From: Bradyrhizobium erythrophlei
Lineage (GTDB): Bacteria > Pseudomonadota > Alphaproteobacteria > Rhizobiales > Xanthobacteraceae
Direction: 5' to 3'
Assembly: GCF_900129505.1 (NCBI RefSeq)
Contig: NZ_LT670818.1
Location: 3,286,001 to 3,350,000, forward strand
DNA: 64,000 nt
Part shown: positions 1-10,200 of the stretch, piece by piece
Numbering within the stretch: the stretch's first letter is position 1
How the letters are laid out: each line of letters begins with the position of its first letter
The notes under the pieces: generated by a model
Told to the model about the DNA's origin: nothing
What the model saw: the letters and a program-made list of their open reading frames with translations, nothing else
Database searches by the model: none
Position numbers and translations under genes: made by a program

Positions 1-192
1 TGACAGCGCGCTGACAGCGTGCCAGGCCGGCATCCATTGTGGCGATACCTGGGTGCTGGCCGGGCGCCATCGGCTGCTCCGATTAATGCCTTCGAAATTT
101 CCCGTTAGCTATTCGGAGCCGGGCGACCACATGAGGGCCGGGCGAGAAGTTCGATGATCACTGATGGCTCTGCCCGTCGAAAGGAACGATTC

Positions 193-699
193 ATGACTGG
201 ACGAAAAACGATGATGGTATTGGCAACCGCCCTCCTTGCCGGCTCTCTGCTCGCGACGGGTGCACAGGCACGCGGCGGTGGAGGCGGCGGCGGAGGCGGA
301 GGTGGCGGTGGCGGCGGACACGGGGGCGGCGGCTTTAGCAGCGGCGGCTTTGGTGGTGGCGGTGGCTTTCACGGAGGCAGCATGGCCGGCTTTGGCGGCG
401 GCGGCTTCTACAGTGGCGCTTTCGCTGGAGGATTTCACGGTGGCCCCGGCCCCGTCGTTCGAGGATCCAACAATGGCGGCTTCCACGGTTTTGGCCCCGG
501 TCCCGTCGTTCGAGGATTTCGTGGCCACGACTACGGGGACCACCGCTACGGCTACCGGCCGTATGGCTACTGGAACGACTACGCTTACGACTATCCGTAC
601 TACGATTCCTACTACGACGACGGCAGTTGCTACGTTCTTCAGCGACGGGTGGACACCGCGCATGGTCGGCGTCTGCAACCCCGCCAGGTATGCGGTTGA
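193..699 (+). CDS. Secreted glycine-rich, tyrosine-rich protein
   Basis: Predicted exported 168-residue protein of unknown function. A signal peptide is clear: basic start, hydrophobic core from about residue 7 to 22, and an AQA cleavage motif ending at residue 26. The mature part begins with a run of about 15 glycines and continues as Gly/Phe/His-rich repeats. A Tyr/Asp-rich stretch follows, and the end has a single Cys pair (SCY and VCG). The start at 193 is preferred over the in-frame ATG at 154 because AAGGAA lies just upstream and the signal peptide begins there. Similar Gly-rich exported proteins are common in rhizobia; no enzymatic motif is visible. Confidence 0.75.
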   Translation: MTGRKTMMVLATALLAGSLLATGAQARGGGGGGGGGGGGGGGHGGGGFSSGGFGGGGGFHGGSMAGFGGGGFYSGAFAGGFHGGPGPVVRGSNNGGFHGFGPGPVVRGFRGHDYGDHRYGYRPYGYWNDYAYDYPYYDSYYDDGSCYVLQRRVDTAHGRRLQPRQVCG

Positions 700-772
700 T
701 CGACCGTCGCGCATCGATGTTGATCGCGGTCTAAAACGTCAACTGACTGCTTAAGCGTCGATTGCCATGAGA

Positions 773-808
773 TGACCTCAGCGTGGTCCTGCGCTGAGGT
801 CAAGTTTT
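773..808. terminator. Bidirectional intrinsic terminator hairpin
   Basis: TGACCTCAGCG (773-783) and CGCTGAGGTCA (792-802) form a perfect 11-bp stem with an 8-base loop, followed on the plus strand by AGTTTT. It lies between the end of the Gly-rich gene (699) and the end of the convergent FMN reductase gene (877), where a shared terminator is expected. Confidence 0.75.
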
Positions 809-876
809 GCGGGATTCCCCTTCTTCCCATCGGCACAGCAGTAGGCCACTTTTGCCGATCCCGTGCTGACCAGAAC

Positions 877-1476
877 TCAGGCTGCCTCGGCGACCCTGTC
901 GCCGGAGCGGCCTTCCTTGAGCGTGTTGGCCCACCAGACGAGTTCGTCCAGCATCGGCTTGGCGCAGTCGTCGAGGTAGGGATAGTCCGCCATGGACTTG
1001 CCCTCACGCATCATGCCCATCATCTCGATCATGCCGATATGAACGGCGCGCGGGAGCGAGGCCACTTGCGCCGTGGCGAGGATATTCCGCAAATGCTCGA
1101 CGGCGCGGGCTGCGCCGCCCCCGCCATAGCCCAGGAAGGTCGCCGGCTTGCGGTGGATCTCGGACCAAAGATAGTCGAGGGCATTCTTCAGCACGGCCGG
1201 AATGCTGTGGTTGTATTCCGCGGTGACGAAGATGTAGCCGTCAAGGCTGGCGATCTTCTCACCCCAGCGCAGGGCGACTTCGTTCTGCGGCGGCGCAACG
1301 TGCAGCGGCACCTTTTCCTCGAAGAACGGCATGGGATAATCGCGGAGATCGACAATCTCGAAATCGGCGTCATTGCGCTCCTTGGCGATATTGAACAGCC
1401 AGTTCGTCGGGACTTCGCCGAACCGCCCGGGACGGGTCGTGCTGATGATGACGCCGATTTTGGGTCGTTTTTGCAT
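877..1476 (-). CDS. NAD(P)H-dependent FMN reductase family protein
   Basis: Flavodoxin-fold oxidoreductase of 199 residues (NADPH-dependent FMN reductase family), expected to bind FMN and reduce flavin, quinone or azo substrates in the cytoplasm. The N-terminal phosphate-binding loop reads ISTTRPGRFG, and the family segment TAEYNHSIPAVLKNALDYL is intact near the middle. The ATG at 1476 is chosen because AGGAAAG sits six to seven bases upstream; an in-frame GTG at 1494 lacks such a site. It lies downstream of and co-directional with an HxlR regulator, a common pairing in which the regulator controls a quinone- or electrophile-responsive reductase. The regulation is inferred. Confidence 0.88.
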   Translation of the reverse strand: MQKRPKIGVIISTTRPGRFGEVPTNWLFNIAKERNDADFEIVDLRDYPMPFFEEKVPLHVAPPQNEVALRWGEKIASLDGYIFVTAEYNHSIPAVLKNALDYLWSEIHRKPATFLGYGGGGAARAVEHLRNILATAQVASLPRAVHIGMIEMMGMMREGKSMADYPYLDDCAKPMLDELVWWANTLKEGRSGDRVAEAA

Positions 1477-1591
1477 AGTCGCTTTCCTAGACACTCACGA
1501 TTGGTAAGCCACCATGTTGTGGTAACCCCGGTGGGCGCAAGATCGCACTTTTTCCGCAGTGACTTACCCGCCAGTAAGTGAGGTCGCGGCT

Positions 1592-1984
1592 TTAATCGTC
1601 GACGACGGCGCTATCCTCGTGAGATTGCTCTCGAAGTCGCTCGCGCGCCTCGTCGATGTCGGTCTGGTTCTCCATCACCCACCTACCGATCGGGGCCAGC
1701 GCAAGCTTGAGCGAGCGCCCGCGGTCGGAAAGTTCGTATTCGACCCGCGGCGGAATCGTGAGGTGGACTGTCCGGATCAGGATCCCTTCGTGCACGAGAT
1801 TTCGCAGCGTAACGGTCAACATGCGCTCGGAGATGCCATTGACCGCCCGGTGCAATTCCGTGAAGCGCATCCGCCGGTCGCCGAGCACCATCAGAAGCAG
1901 GATTGTCCATTTGTCACCGACCCGCGCCAGGATGTCTCTGGCCCGGCGGCAATCAGCGGGAAGTTGTTGGGGTTCAATGGTCAT
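1592..1984 (-). CDS. HxlR-family winged-helix transcriptional regulator
   Basis: A 130-residue DNA-binding protein of the HxlR (MarR-like) family. The signature runs from about residue 22 (VGDKWTILLLMVLGDRRMRF) through the recognition helix (ISERMLTVTLRNLVHEGI) to the beta wing (IPPRVEYELSDRGRSL). The start at 1984 gives the usual family length and a Cys at residue 12, upstream of the HTH, where redox-sensing members carry one. It precedes the FMN reductase by 115 bases on the same strand, so it probably controls that gene and itself. The effector is unknown. Confidence 0.88.
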   Translation of the reverse strand: MTIEPQQLPADCRRARDILARVGDKWTILLLMVLGDRRMRFTELHRAVNGISERMLTVTLRNLVHEGILIRTVHLTIPPRVEYELSDRGRSLKLALAPIGRWVMENQTDIDEARERLREQSHEDSAVVDD

Positions 1985-2379
1985 GCAGCAAACATAAGGT
2001 CGATTACGCCATGAATAAAGACCGCGGGCGCATCGATCTCCGTGAGCAGCCTCGACGGCACGGCGTACCCTCGTGATGTTGGTTGCCACTTTTCGCGACA
2101 TAAAAGCGAATAGCGCTAAGCCGCCCCCGCCCAGGGTGGCGTGGACCTGGGCCATCACAGACATATGGCACTGCAAGTTCGTTCCAGGAACGAACCGTGT
2201 TGACGTTCCTTGGATCTCGTCCCGCCAATAAGCCCAGCGTGACGCCGCGCGCGGCGCGCCTGATAGGTGCAGGATCGTCTGCGGCAGCCCCACGATCACC
2301 CGATAGAGGCCGTTACCGGTTACAACGGTGCGGCCCGCGCACCATGTAAGAACGGGGCCAATTGATTGGAGAAAATGCA
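1985..2379. other. Intergenic region, no gene supported
   Basis: Open frames here have no recognisable domains and no convincing ribosome binding site. It must hold the HxlR promoter (minus strand) and that of the small secreted protein starting at 2380. No promoter motif stands out. Confidence 0.4.
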
Positions 2380-2622
2380 ATGCGTTCTGGCTTGGCATTA
2401 TGCCTTTTGATCGCCCTCTGTGCTTCTGCGAACGCCGCCGCAAGAGCGCATCATGCCAAATCGCGACATGTCATCGTTCGTCCCAGCCAGGCTGTGATCC
2501 CAAGCTACGTCACCCCAGGTGGTGTGCGGATCTATCGCGACGACTCCGTTATGGGTGGTCTGCGGACCGACCACGACGACCCTCCAGCCTACGATGACCC
2601 ATCCAAGTTTGGCGGCGAATGA
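2380..2622 (+). CDS. Small secreted protein, unknown function
   Basis: An 80-residue protein with a clear signal peptide (hydrophobic residues 4-16, cleavage near ANA at residue 18-20). The mature part is short, basic, then Asp/Pro-rich, with a segment VTPGGVRIYRDDSV that resembles small exported rhizobial proteins. GGAGAAA lies just before the ATG at 2380, which is preferred over an in-frame ATG at 2362. No catalytic motif or Cys is present in the mature part. Confidence 0.6.
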   Translation: MRSGLALCLLIALCASANAAARAHHAKSRHVIVRPSQAVIPSYVTPGGVRIYRDDSVMGGLRTDHDDPPAYDDPSKFGGE

Positions 2623-2688
2623 TCTGCGGCAACCAGATGACGTGTACGCCAAAAATTCTCGCGTGCCATGGCGCAAAGCTGGGTCCGG

Positions 2689-2758
2689 AACTGATAAGGA
2701 AAGGCATAGAATGGAGTCAGTCACGACTGATAAACAAATCATAGAAAGCTTATCAGTT
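2689..2758. repeat. ACTGATAA repeats, one pair inverted
   Basis: AACTGATAAG (2689-2698) recurs as its exact reverse complement CTTATCAGTT (2749-2758), with a third ACTGATAA at 2726-2733. The rest of 2623-2944 shows no supported gene; a short frame beginning at 2711 has no family resemblance. The repeats could be regulator sites or simple hairpin sequence. Confidence 0.35.
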
Positions 2759-2944
2759 GTTGAATGGCCGTTTCTGGCGCAAAGCGGTCATCGCTTTGAG
2801 GCGACAAAAAACTTTGGCTTAGACGCGGAACGGATGTATCACTCCGGACGGCGCATAACCTGACATCGCCTCTTTCAGCCGCCTGCTCGCGTTCGAACGG
2901 ATTACGGATTGAGAGGGACGGCAGCATGCAGCGGAGACCACCGC

Positions 2945-4369
2945 TCACCTGCCGAGGGCTGCGGGCCGAGTGTCCCGCGTTATCGCCGCAGCGAGCGTCG
3001 GCCAAGTCGAGGCACCCTCTCGCCGCAGTGTCACGCGGCAGCCCGGCTTGGCATCTTCGATGACGAGATCGAGGCCGTGCAGCCTGGCCACGGCCGCGAC
3101 GAGGCTGAGCCCCAGTCCAGTCCCAGGGGTGTGGCGGCTCCTCTCTGCGCGATAGAAGCGCCGCAGGACAGCCTCGCGCTCCTCTGCGGGAATGCCAGGT
3201 CCAGTATCGGTCACGATGATGCCGAGATTTTCATTTGCACGAAAGATGCGCAATGCAACCCGCCTCCCCGGCGGCGTGAACTTGATCGCATTGTCCACCA
3301 GGTTCCCGATCGCCTCGAACAGCAGACTTGGATCACCGGCCATCTTGGCCGACCCGCCGCTCTCGTCTTTCAGCGAGAACGAGACGCCCTTGCCCTCAGC
3401 CAGCGGCTCGTAGAAATCCCTCACATCAGCTGCGATCGCGGCAAGATCGAGCGTCGTGAACCCAGTGCGCCGCGCGCCGTCCTCAACTTCGGAGATGCGC
3501 AGCATTGCACCAAATGTCGAGAGAACGGCCTTGGTTTCGACAATCGCCTCATCAACGGCGGTGGCAAATTCGTCAACCGAGGCCGCGCGGCGGGCCGCCC
3601 GCTCGAGGCCGGCGAGCAGCCGCGTCAACGGCGTGCGCAAATCGTGCGCGATCCCATCGCTCACGCCCTTCACTTCGTGCATCAGCCGCTCAATGTCGTC
3701 CAGCATTCCATTGACGACATCCACCAGCCGGTCGAGATCACCTGCCGTCCCACGGGTCGGCAGGCGCTCGGCCAAATTGCCATTGACGATGCGTTCGATG
3801 GCATGGGCGACCTCATCGATGCGGCGGACCGACCCAGCGCCAATCACAGCCGCGCCCGCCAGCCCCATGATCAGAACCAGCAGGCCGCCCCAAGCCATGG
3901 CGCCGACCAGCAATTCGCGGAATTCGTGCATCTCGTGCACATTCTGACTGACGAGGACGACGTCGCCGGAGGGCAACCGGTGCGCCAAGCCCCGGAACGT
4001 CACCGCCTCACCGCGCCGGTTCAACCTGAACTCGAAGGGACGGTCCGACGGCGAGGGCGTCGGCAGGTTCGCCACCTTGCCCGCGACTCCGTGCCCGGCG
4101 GCATCGAACAAGGCAAACGGGCGGTCGCCCTCGGGATCGCGCGCCGCGTGCTCGTTCAGATGTTCGATGAGCTGGGAGGGGCTTGCAGCGACCAGGCCCG
4201 CAAGTTCCCTAGTCAGCCATTCGTCCGTGCCGCTCTGTAAGTAACCAGCGGTTTGCCAGTAGAGGAAACCGAAGAGCGTCAAGGAGGCCGCCCCAAAGAG
4301 CGCAAGAAACAGCAGGGCGAGCCGAAAGCTCGTGGTGCGCCGGAGATCACTCAGCCGCACGGAGCACAT
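2945..4369 (-). CDS. Two-component sensor histidine kinase (HAMP, HisKA, HATPase)
   Basis: Inner-membrane sensor kinase of 474 residues. TM1 is about residues 15-38, a periplasmic sensor follows to about 152, and TM2 is about 153-178. The HAMP linker is about 180-232. The phosphoacceptor is His242 in SDGIAHDLRTPL. The ATPase domain has the N box NLVDNAIKF (356-364), DTGPG (388-392) and GTGLGLS (416-422), so all catalytic boxes are intact. Its first 23 bases overlap the end of the upstream response regulator gene, indicating a translationally coupled operon. The signal is unknown; this domain order is typical of OmpR-type pairs that sense envelope or metal stress. Confidence 0.93.
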   Translation of the reverse strand: MCSVRLSDLRRTTSFRLALLFLALFGAASLTLFGFLYWQTAGYLQSGTDEWLTRELAGLVAASPSQLIEHLNEHAARDPEGDRPFALFDAAGHGVAGKVANLPTPSPSDRPFEFRLNRRGEAVTFRGLAHRLPSGDVVLVSQNVHEMHEFRELLVGAMAWGGLLVLIMGLAGAAVIGAGSVRRIDEVAHAIERIVNGNLAERLPTRGTAGDLDRLVDVVNGMLDDIERLMHEVKGVSDGIAHDLRTPLTRLLAGLERAARRAASVDEFATAVDEAIVETKAVLSTFGAMLRISEVEDGARRTGFTTLDLAAIAADVRDFYEPLAEGKGVSFSLKDESGGSAKMAGDPSLLFEAIGNLVDNAIKFTPPGRRVALRIFRANENLGIIVTDTGPGIPAEEREAVLRRFYRAERSRHTPGTGLGLSLVAAVARLHGLDLVIEDAKPGCRVTLRREGASTWPTLAAAITRDTRPAALGR

Positions 4370-5030
4370 ACCCCGAGCTGCGCACGGTGTAGATCAGCGT
4401 GGGCAACCCGCCTTCGTCGAGCTTCCGGCGGAGCTTGCCAATGTGCACGTCGATCACGTTCGTCCGTTCGTCGTAGTGATAACCCCAGACCTCTTCGAAC
4501 AGCATCGTCCGCGTCACTACCTGGTTCGGTTGCCGCATGAGATACTCGAGCAGATGGTACTCTCGCGGCAACAGCTCGACGAGCCGACCGGCTCGGCGCA
4601 CCTCGCGGCTCAGGAGGTCGATCTCCAGGTCGCCGACATGGAGCATCGTATCCCGCCGAGGGACCGCCTGCCGCCGTACCAAAACCTCGATCCGGGCAGT
4701 CAGCTCTAGAAATTCGAAGGGCTTGGTCAGGTAATCGTCGCCACCGGCGCGGAGTCCTCGCACCCGCTCGTCCACCGCAGACAAGGCGCTAAGGATGAGC
4801 ACTGGCGCTTCGACGCCGACCGTGCGGAGGGTCGATAGAACGGTAAGCCCGTCCACTCCGCCAGGCAGCATGCGGTCCAGCACGATGGCCTCGTACGCGT
4901 CCGCGCCCGCTTTCAGCAACCCCTCGCGGCCGGTATGGGCGCAATCGACGTCGAAGCCGGAATCGCCGAGTGCAGCCGCAATCTCCGCGGCGGTCTGGAC
5001 ATCGTCCTCCACTACCAGCACCCTAGCCAT
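4347..5030 (-). CDS. OmpR-family response regulator
   Basis: A 227-residue regulator with an N-terminal receiver (acidic pocket EDD at 8-10, phosphoacceptor Asp52 in VLDRML, Lys in LTKPF) and a C-terminal winged helix ending in RSSGYVLRAA. It is the first gene of the operon with the histidine kinase at 2945-4369 and overlaps it by 23 bases, so it is its cognate partner. The ATG at 5030 gives the canonical MARVLVVEDD start; the frame is open upstream but without family similarity. It is divergent from another OmpR-type gene 94 bases away, so the two promoters share one intergenic space. Confidence 0.93.
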   Translation of the reverse strand: MARVLVVEDDVQTAAEIAAALGDSGFDVDCAHTGREGLLKAGADAYEAIVLDRMLPGGVDGLTVLSTLRTVGVEAPVLILSALSAVDERVRGLRAGGDDYLTKPFEFLELTARIEVLVRRQAVPRRDTMLHVGDLEIDLLSREVRRAGRLVELLPREYHLLEYLMRQPNQVVTRTMLFEEVWGYHYDERTNVIDVHIGKLRRKLDEGGLPTLIYTVRSSGYVLRAAE

Positions 5031-5124
5031 GCTTCTCCTCCAAAAGGACCTGGAGCCTGTCTGCCATATAGCGAGCAAAGTGCCCATCTACCACACATGA
5101 AATCTAGTTTAAGAAAGGAACGCG

Positions 5125-5832
5125 GTGCGCATCCTGGTTGCCGAAGACGATGATCGCACGGCGAATTATCTGGTGCGGGGCCTGACCGAGAGCGGTCATA
5201 TCGTGGATCGCGTCGCGGATGGCGAAACCGCGCTGGCCATGGCGCTCGAAGGCATCTACGAGGCACTCGTCCTCGACCGCATGCTGCCGGCGATGGATGG
5301 CGTCACCTTAGTTCGGCGCCTGCGCGAGCACGATCCTCGCACTCCGGTGCTGATGCTGAGCGCCGTCGCAAGCACGGTCGATCGCGTCGAGGGTATGCGC
5401 GCCGGGTGCGACGACTACCTCGCCAAGCCCTACATGTTCGCGGAGCTTCTGGCGCGCCTTGAGGCGCTTGGCCGCCGGACCGACCGCTCGCGGCGCCTCT
5501 CGGTGCTGCGGGTTGGCGACCTCGAACTCGACACGGTCGGCCGGACAGTGTCGCGGGCAGGACGGCCGATCCGCCTTCAACGTCGCGAATTCCTCCTGTT
5601 GGAACAGTTGGTCCGCCACGCCGGCCAAGTCGTCACGCGATCCATGCTGCTGGAGGCCACCTGGGACTATGATTTCGAGGCGCGCGGCAACATCGTCGAC
5701 ATGCATATCCACCGGCTACGTAAAAAAGTGGACGAGGGCTTCTCCCATCCGTTGATCCAAACGGTCCCAAGTGCCGGCTACACGATCCGCGAGCCTAGCG
5801 GTACCCCGACGCAACCGGACCAACCGGCCTGA
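5125..5832 (+). CDS. OmpR-family response regulator upstream of RND pump
   Basis: A 235-residue regulator. The receiver has EDDD at 7-10, phosphoacceptor Asp51 and LAKPY. The C-terminal winged helix contains RREFLLLEQLVRHAGQVVTR. It starts with GTG at 5125 behind AAGGAA. No histidine kinase follows it; the next genes on the strand are an RND adaptor and permease, beginning 130 bases downstream. It may therefore control the pump, perhaps receiving phosphate from the divergent kinase at 2945-4369. That pairing is inference. Confidence 0.9.
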   Translation: MRILVAEDDDRTANYLVRGLTESGHIVDRVADGETALAMALEGIYEALVLDRMLPAMDGVTLVRRLREHDPRTPVLMLSAVASTVDRVEGMRAGCDDYLAKPYMFAELLARLEALGRRTDRSRRLSVLRVGDLELDTVGRTVSRAGRPIRLQRREFLLLEQLVRHAGQVVTRSMLLEATWDYDFEARGNIVDMHIHRLRKKVDEGFSHPLIQTVPSAGYTIREPSGTPTQPDQPA

Positions 5833-5962
5833 TTAAAATCGATTTCATCATCGAGCGATGCGCGCTCTACGACCGATCCGTCAGAGTACCGAAGCGTTGA
5901 ACCAGCTCCAGGCTGCCTTGTCGGGCCGTCGATGTCTCATCAATTGGGTGGATTAGAAAACG

Positions 5963-7210
5963 ATGACCAACCGACCATTTGCCCAGGACCTCGTCGTCGA
6001 GGCTCGCGGGCCCGCCGTTGAGCCGCCGCGACGAAAGCATCATCGGTTGCGGGCAATCGTTATTCTAATACTTCTTGGCGGCACCGCGTATGGCGCTTAC
6101 GCCAACATCCACCATGAGGCAACCGCCGCCGGGGCGTCGGCGCCTTCGGCCTCCGCCACTGCCGTTATCGGCGTAGGAACTGCGCAAGCCAAAATCGAAA
6201 ACGTACCGATCTATGTGACCGGGCTCGGCACGGTTCAGCCATTCAACAGCGTGACCGTCAAGCCGCGCGTCAGCGGCCAGATCAGCGACATTGTCTTCAC
6301 GGAAGGGCAGTTAGTCCACGCCGGCGACGAGCTGGCGCACATCGACCCGCGGCCATTCCTGTCGCCGCTGCATCAGGCGGAGGCCATCCTGGCCAAGGAC
6401 CAGGCGCAACTCAATAATACGAATATTGATCTCCAGCGCATCACGAGCCTCGCTCAAAAGGGCTTTGCGACGGGCCAGTCTCTCGACACGCAAAAATCGC
6501 AGCTTGCCGGATTGCAAGCCACGATCTTGGCCGATCAGGCCGCGATCGAAACTGCCAGGACCCAGCTCGACTTTTCCACGATCACCTCTCCCCTAAGCGG
6601 CGTCGCCGGAATCCGGATGATCGATGCGGGCAACATGATTACTCCGTCCGATCCGGGACTTGTGGTCATCAATCAGCTCGAGCCGATCTCGGTGGTTTTC
6701 ACGGTACCGTCGGAAGCGATCAGTCATTGGGCGGTGGGCCGACCGACATCTATCGTCCCGGTCACGGCGCGATCGCCCGACAATGCTCGAATGCTCGGCA
6801 CCGGTGATTTGAGCCTCGTCGATAATCACATCGATCCCACCACCGCGACCATCAGGCTCAAGGCGACGTTCCCGAACAAGGATCATCTGCTCAAGCCCGG
6901 CCAATTCGTCAACGCTTCGATCCAGAGCGCGCTACTGTCGAACGTTGTCACTGTGCCGTCCAGCGCCGTTCAGCAGTCGACAAGTGGTTCTTACGTCTAC
7001 CTCGTGCAGCCCGACATGACTCTGGCACAGCGCCCAGTGACGGTCGTGCGCGTGGCCGGCGACACGACCGTAATCGCGCCCGGATTGAACGCAGGCGACA
7101 CGGTGGTCACAGACGGCCAGTACAGCATGAAGCCGGGCCTGAAAGTGTCCATTTTGCCGAGCGATTCCGCTCCCCAGAAGGTCGCCGATCGGAACAACGC
7201 GACACAGTAA
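5963..7210 (+). CDS. RND efflux periplasmic adaptor (membrane fusion protein)
   Basis: A 415-residue MdtA/AcrA-type adaptor that links an inner-membrane RND permease to an outer-membrane channel. One membrane anchor lies at about residues 30-47. The lipoyl half-motifs follow (GLGTVQPFNSVTVKPRVSG and DFSTITSPLSGVAGIRMID) around a helical hairpin (about 130-195), then beta-barrel and membrane-proximal domains ending near KPGLKVSI. The permease gene begins 31 bases after the stop, so the two are cotranscribed. Substrates cannot be read from sequence; relatives export drugs, detergents or aromatic compounds. Confidence 0.92.
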   Translation: MTNRPFAQDLVVEARGPAVEPPRRKHHRLRAIVILILLGGTAYGAYANIHHEATAAGASAPSASATAVIGVGTAQAKIENVPIYVTGLGTVQPFNSVTVKPRVSGQISDIVFTEGQLVHAGDELAHIDPRPFLSPLHQAEAILAKDQAQLNNTNIDLQRITSLAQKGFATGQSLDTQKSQLAGLQATILADQAAIETARTQLDFSTITSPLSGVAGIRMIDAGNMITPSDPGLVVINQLEPISVVFTVPSEAISHWAVGRPTSIVPVTARSPDNARMLGTGDLSLVDNHIDPTTATIRLKATFPNKDHLLKPGQFVNASIQSALLSNVVTVPSSAVQQSTSGSYVYLVQPDMTLAQRPVTVVRVAGDTTVIAPGLNAGDTVVTDGQYSMKPGLKVSILPSDSAPQKVADRNNATQ

Positions 7211-7241
7211 ATCTGTCGTCTCCCTGTCTGAGGTCAATCCT

Positions 7242-10200
7242 GTGAACATCTCGAAGCGTTTCGTCGAGCGTCCCGTTGCCACGGCCCTGCTGACCCTCGG
7301 CGTCGTTCTGGTGGGCATAGTCGCCTATCTGCTGCTCCCGATTTCCTCTCTGCCCCAGGTCGATTTTCCGACCATCGCGGTTCAGGCGAGCCTGCCAGGT
7401 GCGGATGCCGAAACCATGGCGGCCACGGTTGCCAGTCCACTCGAGCAGCAGTTCGCCAACATCCCTGGTGTTACGCAGATGACGTCCACGAGCACGCTCG
7501 GCATGTCGAACCTGACGCTGCAGTTCGACCTCAATCGGAACATCGATGGCGCTGCTCAGGATGTGCAGACCGCCATTAATGCGGCAAGCGGGCTGCTGCC
7601 GAAGACGATGCCCAATCCGCCGACCTACCATAAAGTCAATCCCGCACAGTTCACGGCGATCTCAATTGTGATGCAGTCAGACACCATCCCGCTGCCGAAA
7701 GTAATGGATGACGCGACGAATCTGGTCGCCCAAACCCTGTCCCAAATCCCTGGCGCGGGCTTTGTCGACATGCCCGGCTCGTCTAAATCGGCGATTCGGA
7801 TCCAGCTTGACCCGATGAAGATCGCGTCCATGGGTCTGAGCCTCGAAGATATCCGCGCGGCTCTCGTGGTTGCCACCACGAACGGCCCGAAGGGCACCCT
7901 TAATGGCAGCCAGCGTTCGGTTACGCTGGACGCCAACGATCAGCTTCTCAGCTCGACAAATACAAACGCGGCCATCGTCGCCTACCGCAACGGCTCGCCG
8001 GTGCGGATCAGCGACATCGGACGCGCTATCGACAGCGTCGAGAACACCACGATGGGCGCCTGGTACAACAACCGAAAGGCCGTCACGATCGACGTCCACC
8101 TGCAGCCCGGCGCCAACGCGGTTGAAGTGGTCAAGGGGGTGAAGGCGGCGCTGCCCGCGCTTCGGCTACGGCTTCCTCCTTCCGTTCAGTTGACCACAGC
8201 CGGCGATTCTACCGTTGCCGTGCGAGCAGCGGTCAGCGACGTGCAGAGAACGCTGTTGATCACGATTGGCCTCGTGGTGCTGACGATCTATGTGTTCTTG
8301 AAGAGCCTTAGTGCTACGATTATTCCAGCCGTGACCATTCCTGTGTCCTTGATCGGGACGTTCGGAATTATGTACCTGCTCGGCTACAGTCTCGACAACA
8401 TCTCGCTCATGGGGCTGACCATTGTCGTTGGCTTCGTGGTCGATGACGCCATCGTCGTGATCGAGAACATTGTGCGCCATGTCGAAGATGGCGCTTCACC
8501 TATAGCTGCGACACTCAAGGGCGCGAGCGAGATTGGCTTCACGGTCGTGTCAATGACGGTGTCGCTCATCGCAGTATTCATCCCGCTTCTCCAGATGAGC
8601 GGAATGGTTGGTCGGCTTTTCCGCGAGTTCTCGGTCACAGTATCGGTGGCGCTGATCATCTCGGCCATCGTCTCGCTGACGCTGACGCCGATGATGTGCG
8701 CGCTCATGATTCGAGGGCACCAGCCCGAATCCCGCCGCGGCCTGGCGTCTCGCGCCCTCGAACGAGGGTTCGCCCTGTTCGAAGCCGGATACAAGCGGTC
8801 CTTGCTCAGTATCATCGCCCATCCGCGCCTGGTGATGCTGTCCTTCGCGGCGACACTCGCGTTGACGGCGTATCTCTTCATCGTCATCCCGAAAGGGTTT
8901 TTCCCGCAGCAGGATATCGGGTTGATCTCCGCCTCCACGCAGGCGGCGCAGGACATCTCGTTCGAGGCGATGGCTGCCAGACAACAGGCCGTGGTCGACC
9001 TCATCATGAAAGAACCGGCGGTCGAGACCGTCCGCTCGAACCTCGGCGGCTCGGGACTCATGAACACCGGCAATTTGCAGATCATCCTGAAGCCGCAATC
9101 GGACCGTTCGGTAACCGCCGACCAGGTTATCGCACGCATCCGCAAGCAGATGTCAGTGATGACCGGGGTGAGCCTCGCCATGCAGGCTGTGCAGGGCATA
9201 AACGTGGGTGGACGGATCTCCCAGACCCAGTTTCAATACACGCTCCAGGACCCCAATCTTCCCGAATTGTATAAATGGGCCGACACCATGGTGGCCGAGC
9301 TGCGTAAGCTGTCTGAGATCCGCGATATCGCGAGCGATCTTCAGTCAGCCGCCCCGCACGCCAGTATCGTGATCGACCGTGATACGGCCACCCGTCTCGG
9401 CGTCACCCCCCAGGCAATCGACGATACGCTGTACGATGCGTTCGGTCAGCGGCAAGTTGCGACCATCTTTACTCAACTCGATCAGCACAAGATCGTGATG
9501 GAGGTCGATCCCAAGTTCAGGGTCGATACCGGCGCGCTTGATAATCTCTATATCGGGAACAACGCCGGCAAGCAGATCCCGCTCAGCACGTTCGCCAAGG
9601 TGGGCACGTCCGTTGCGCCGCTCGCGATCAATCATCAGGGCCTGTTCCCATCGGTCACGCTCAGCTTCAATCTCGCTCCCAACGTAGCGCTTGGAGACGC
9701 GGTAACGGCCGTGAACACCCTGAAGACCCGGATCGGCGTGCCCGCGACTATTCAGACCGGATTCCAGGGGACCGCCCAGGCGTTTCAGGCCTCGTTGGCC
9801 ACGCAGCCCGTGCTGATTGTGGCCGCCTTGGTCGCGGTCTACATCGTGCTCGGCGTGCTCTATGAGAGCATGGTGCATCCAATCACGATCCTATCGACGC
9901 TCCCGTCGGCCGGCGTCGGCGCCTTGGTTGCCCTTATGCTGACGGGTGGGCAACTCGATGTCATGGGCCTTGTCGGCATCATTCTCTTGATCGGCATCGT
10001 CAAGAAGAATGCCATCATGATGATCGATTTCGCGCTAACGGCGGAGCGAGGTGGGATGTCGCCGAGGCAAGCCATCATCCAGGCCTGCATCCTGCGGTTC
10101 AGGCCCATCACCATGACCACGCTCTGCGCGCTATTGGGCGCACTACCTCTGGCGCTCGGCACGGGTGTCGGATCGGAACTGCGGCGTCCGCTCGGCATCG

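Noticed and set aside
2..157. Open frame from the window edge ending in TGA at 155-157
   Set aside because: 51 codons without recognisable similarity; could be the end of a gene starting outside, but nothing supports it.
772..1581. Long plus-strand frame opposite the FMN reductase
   Set aside because: It is the antisense of a well-supported conserved gene and includes the terminator hairpin; no domain resemblance.
2909..4240. 443-codon plus-strand frame opposite the histidine kinase
   Set aside because: Antisense shadow of a kinase with all catalytic boxes intact.
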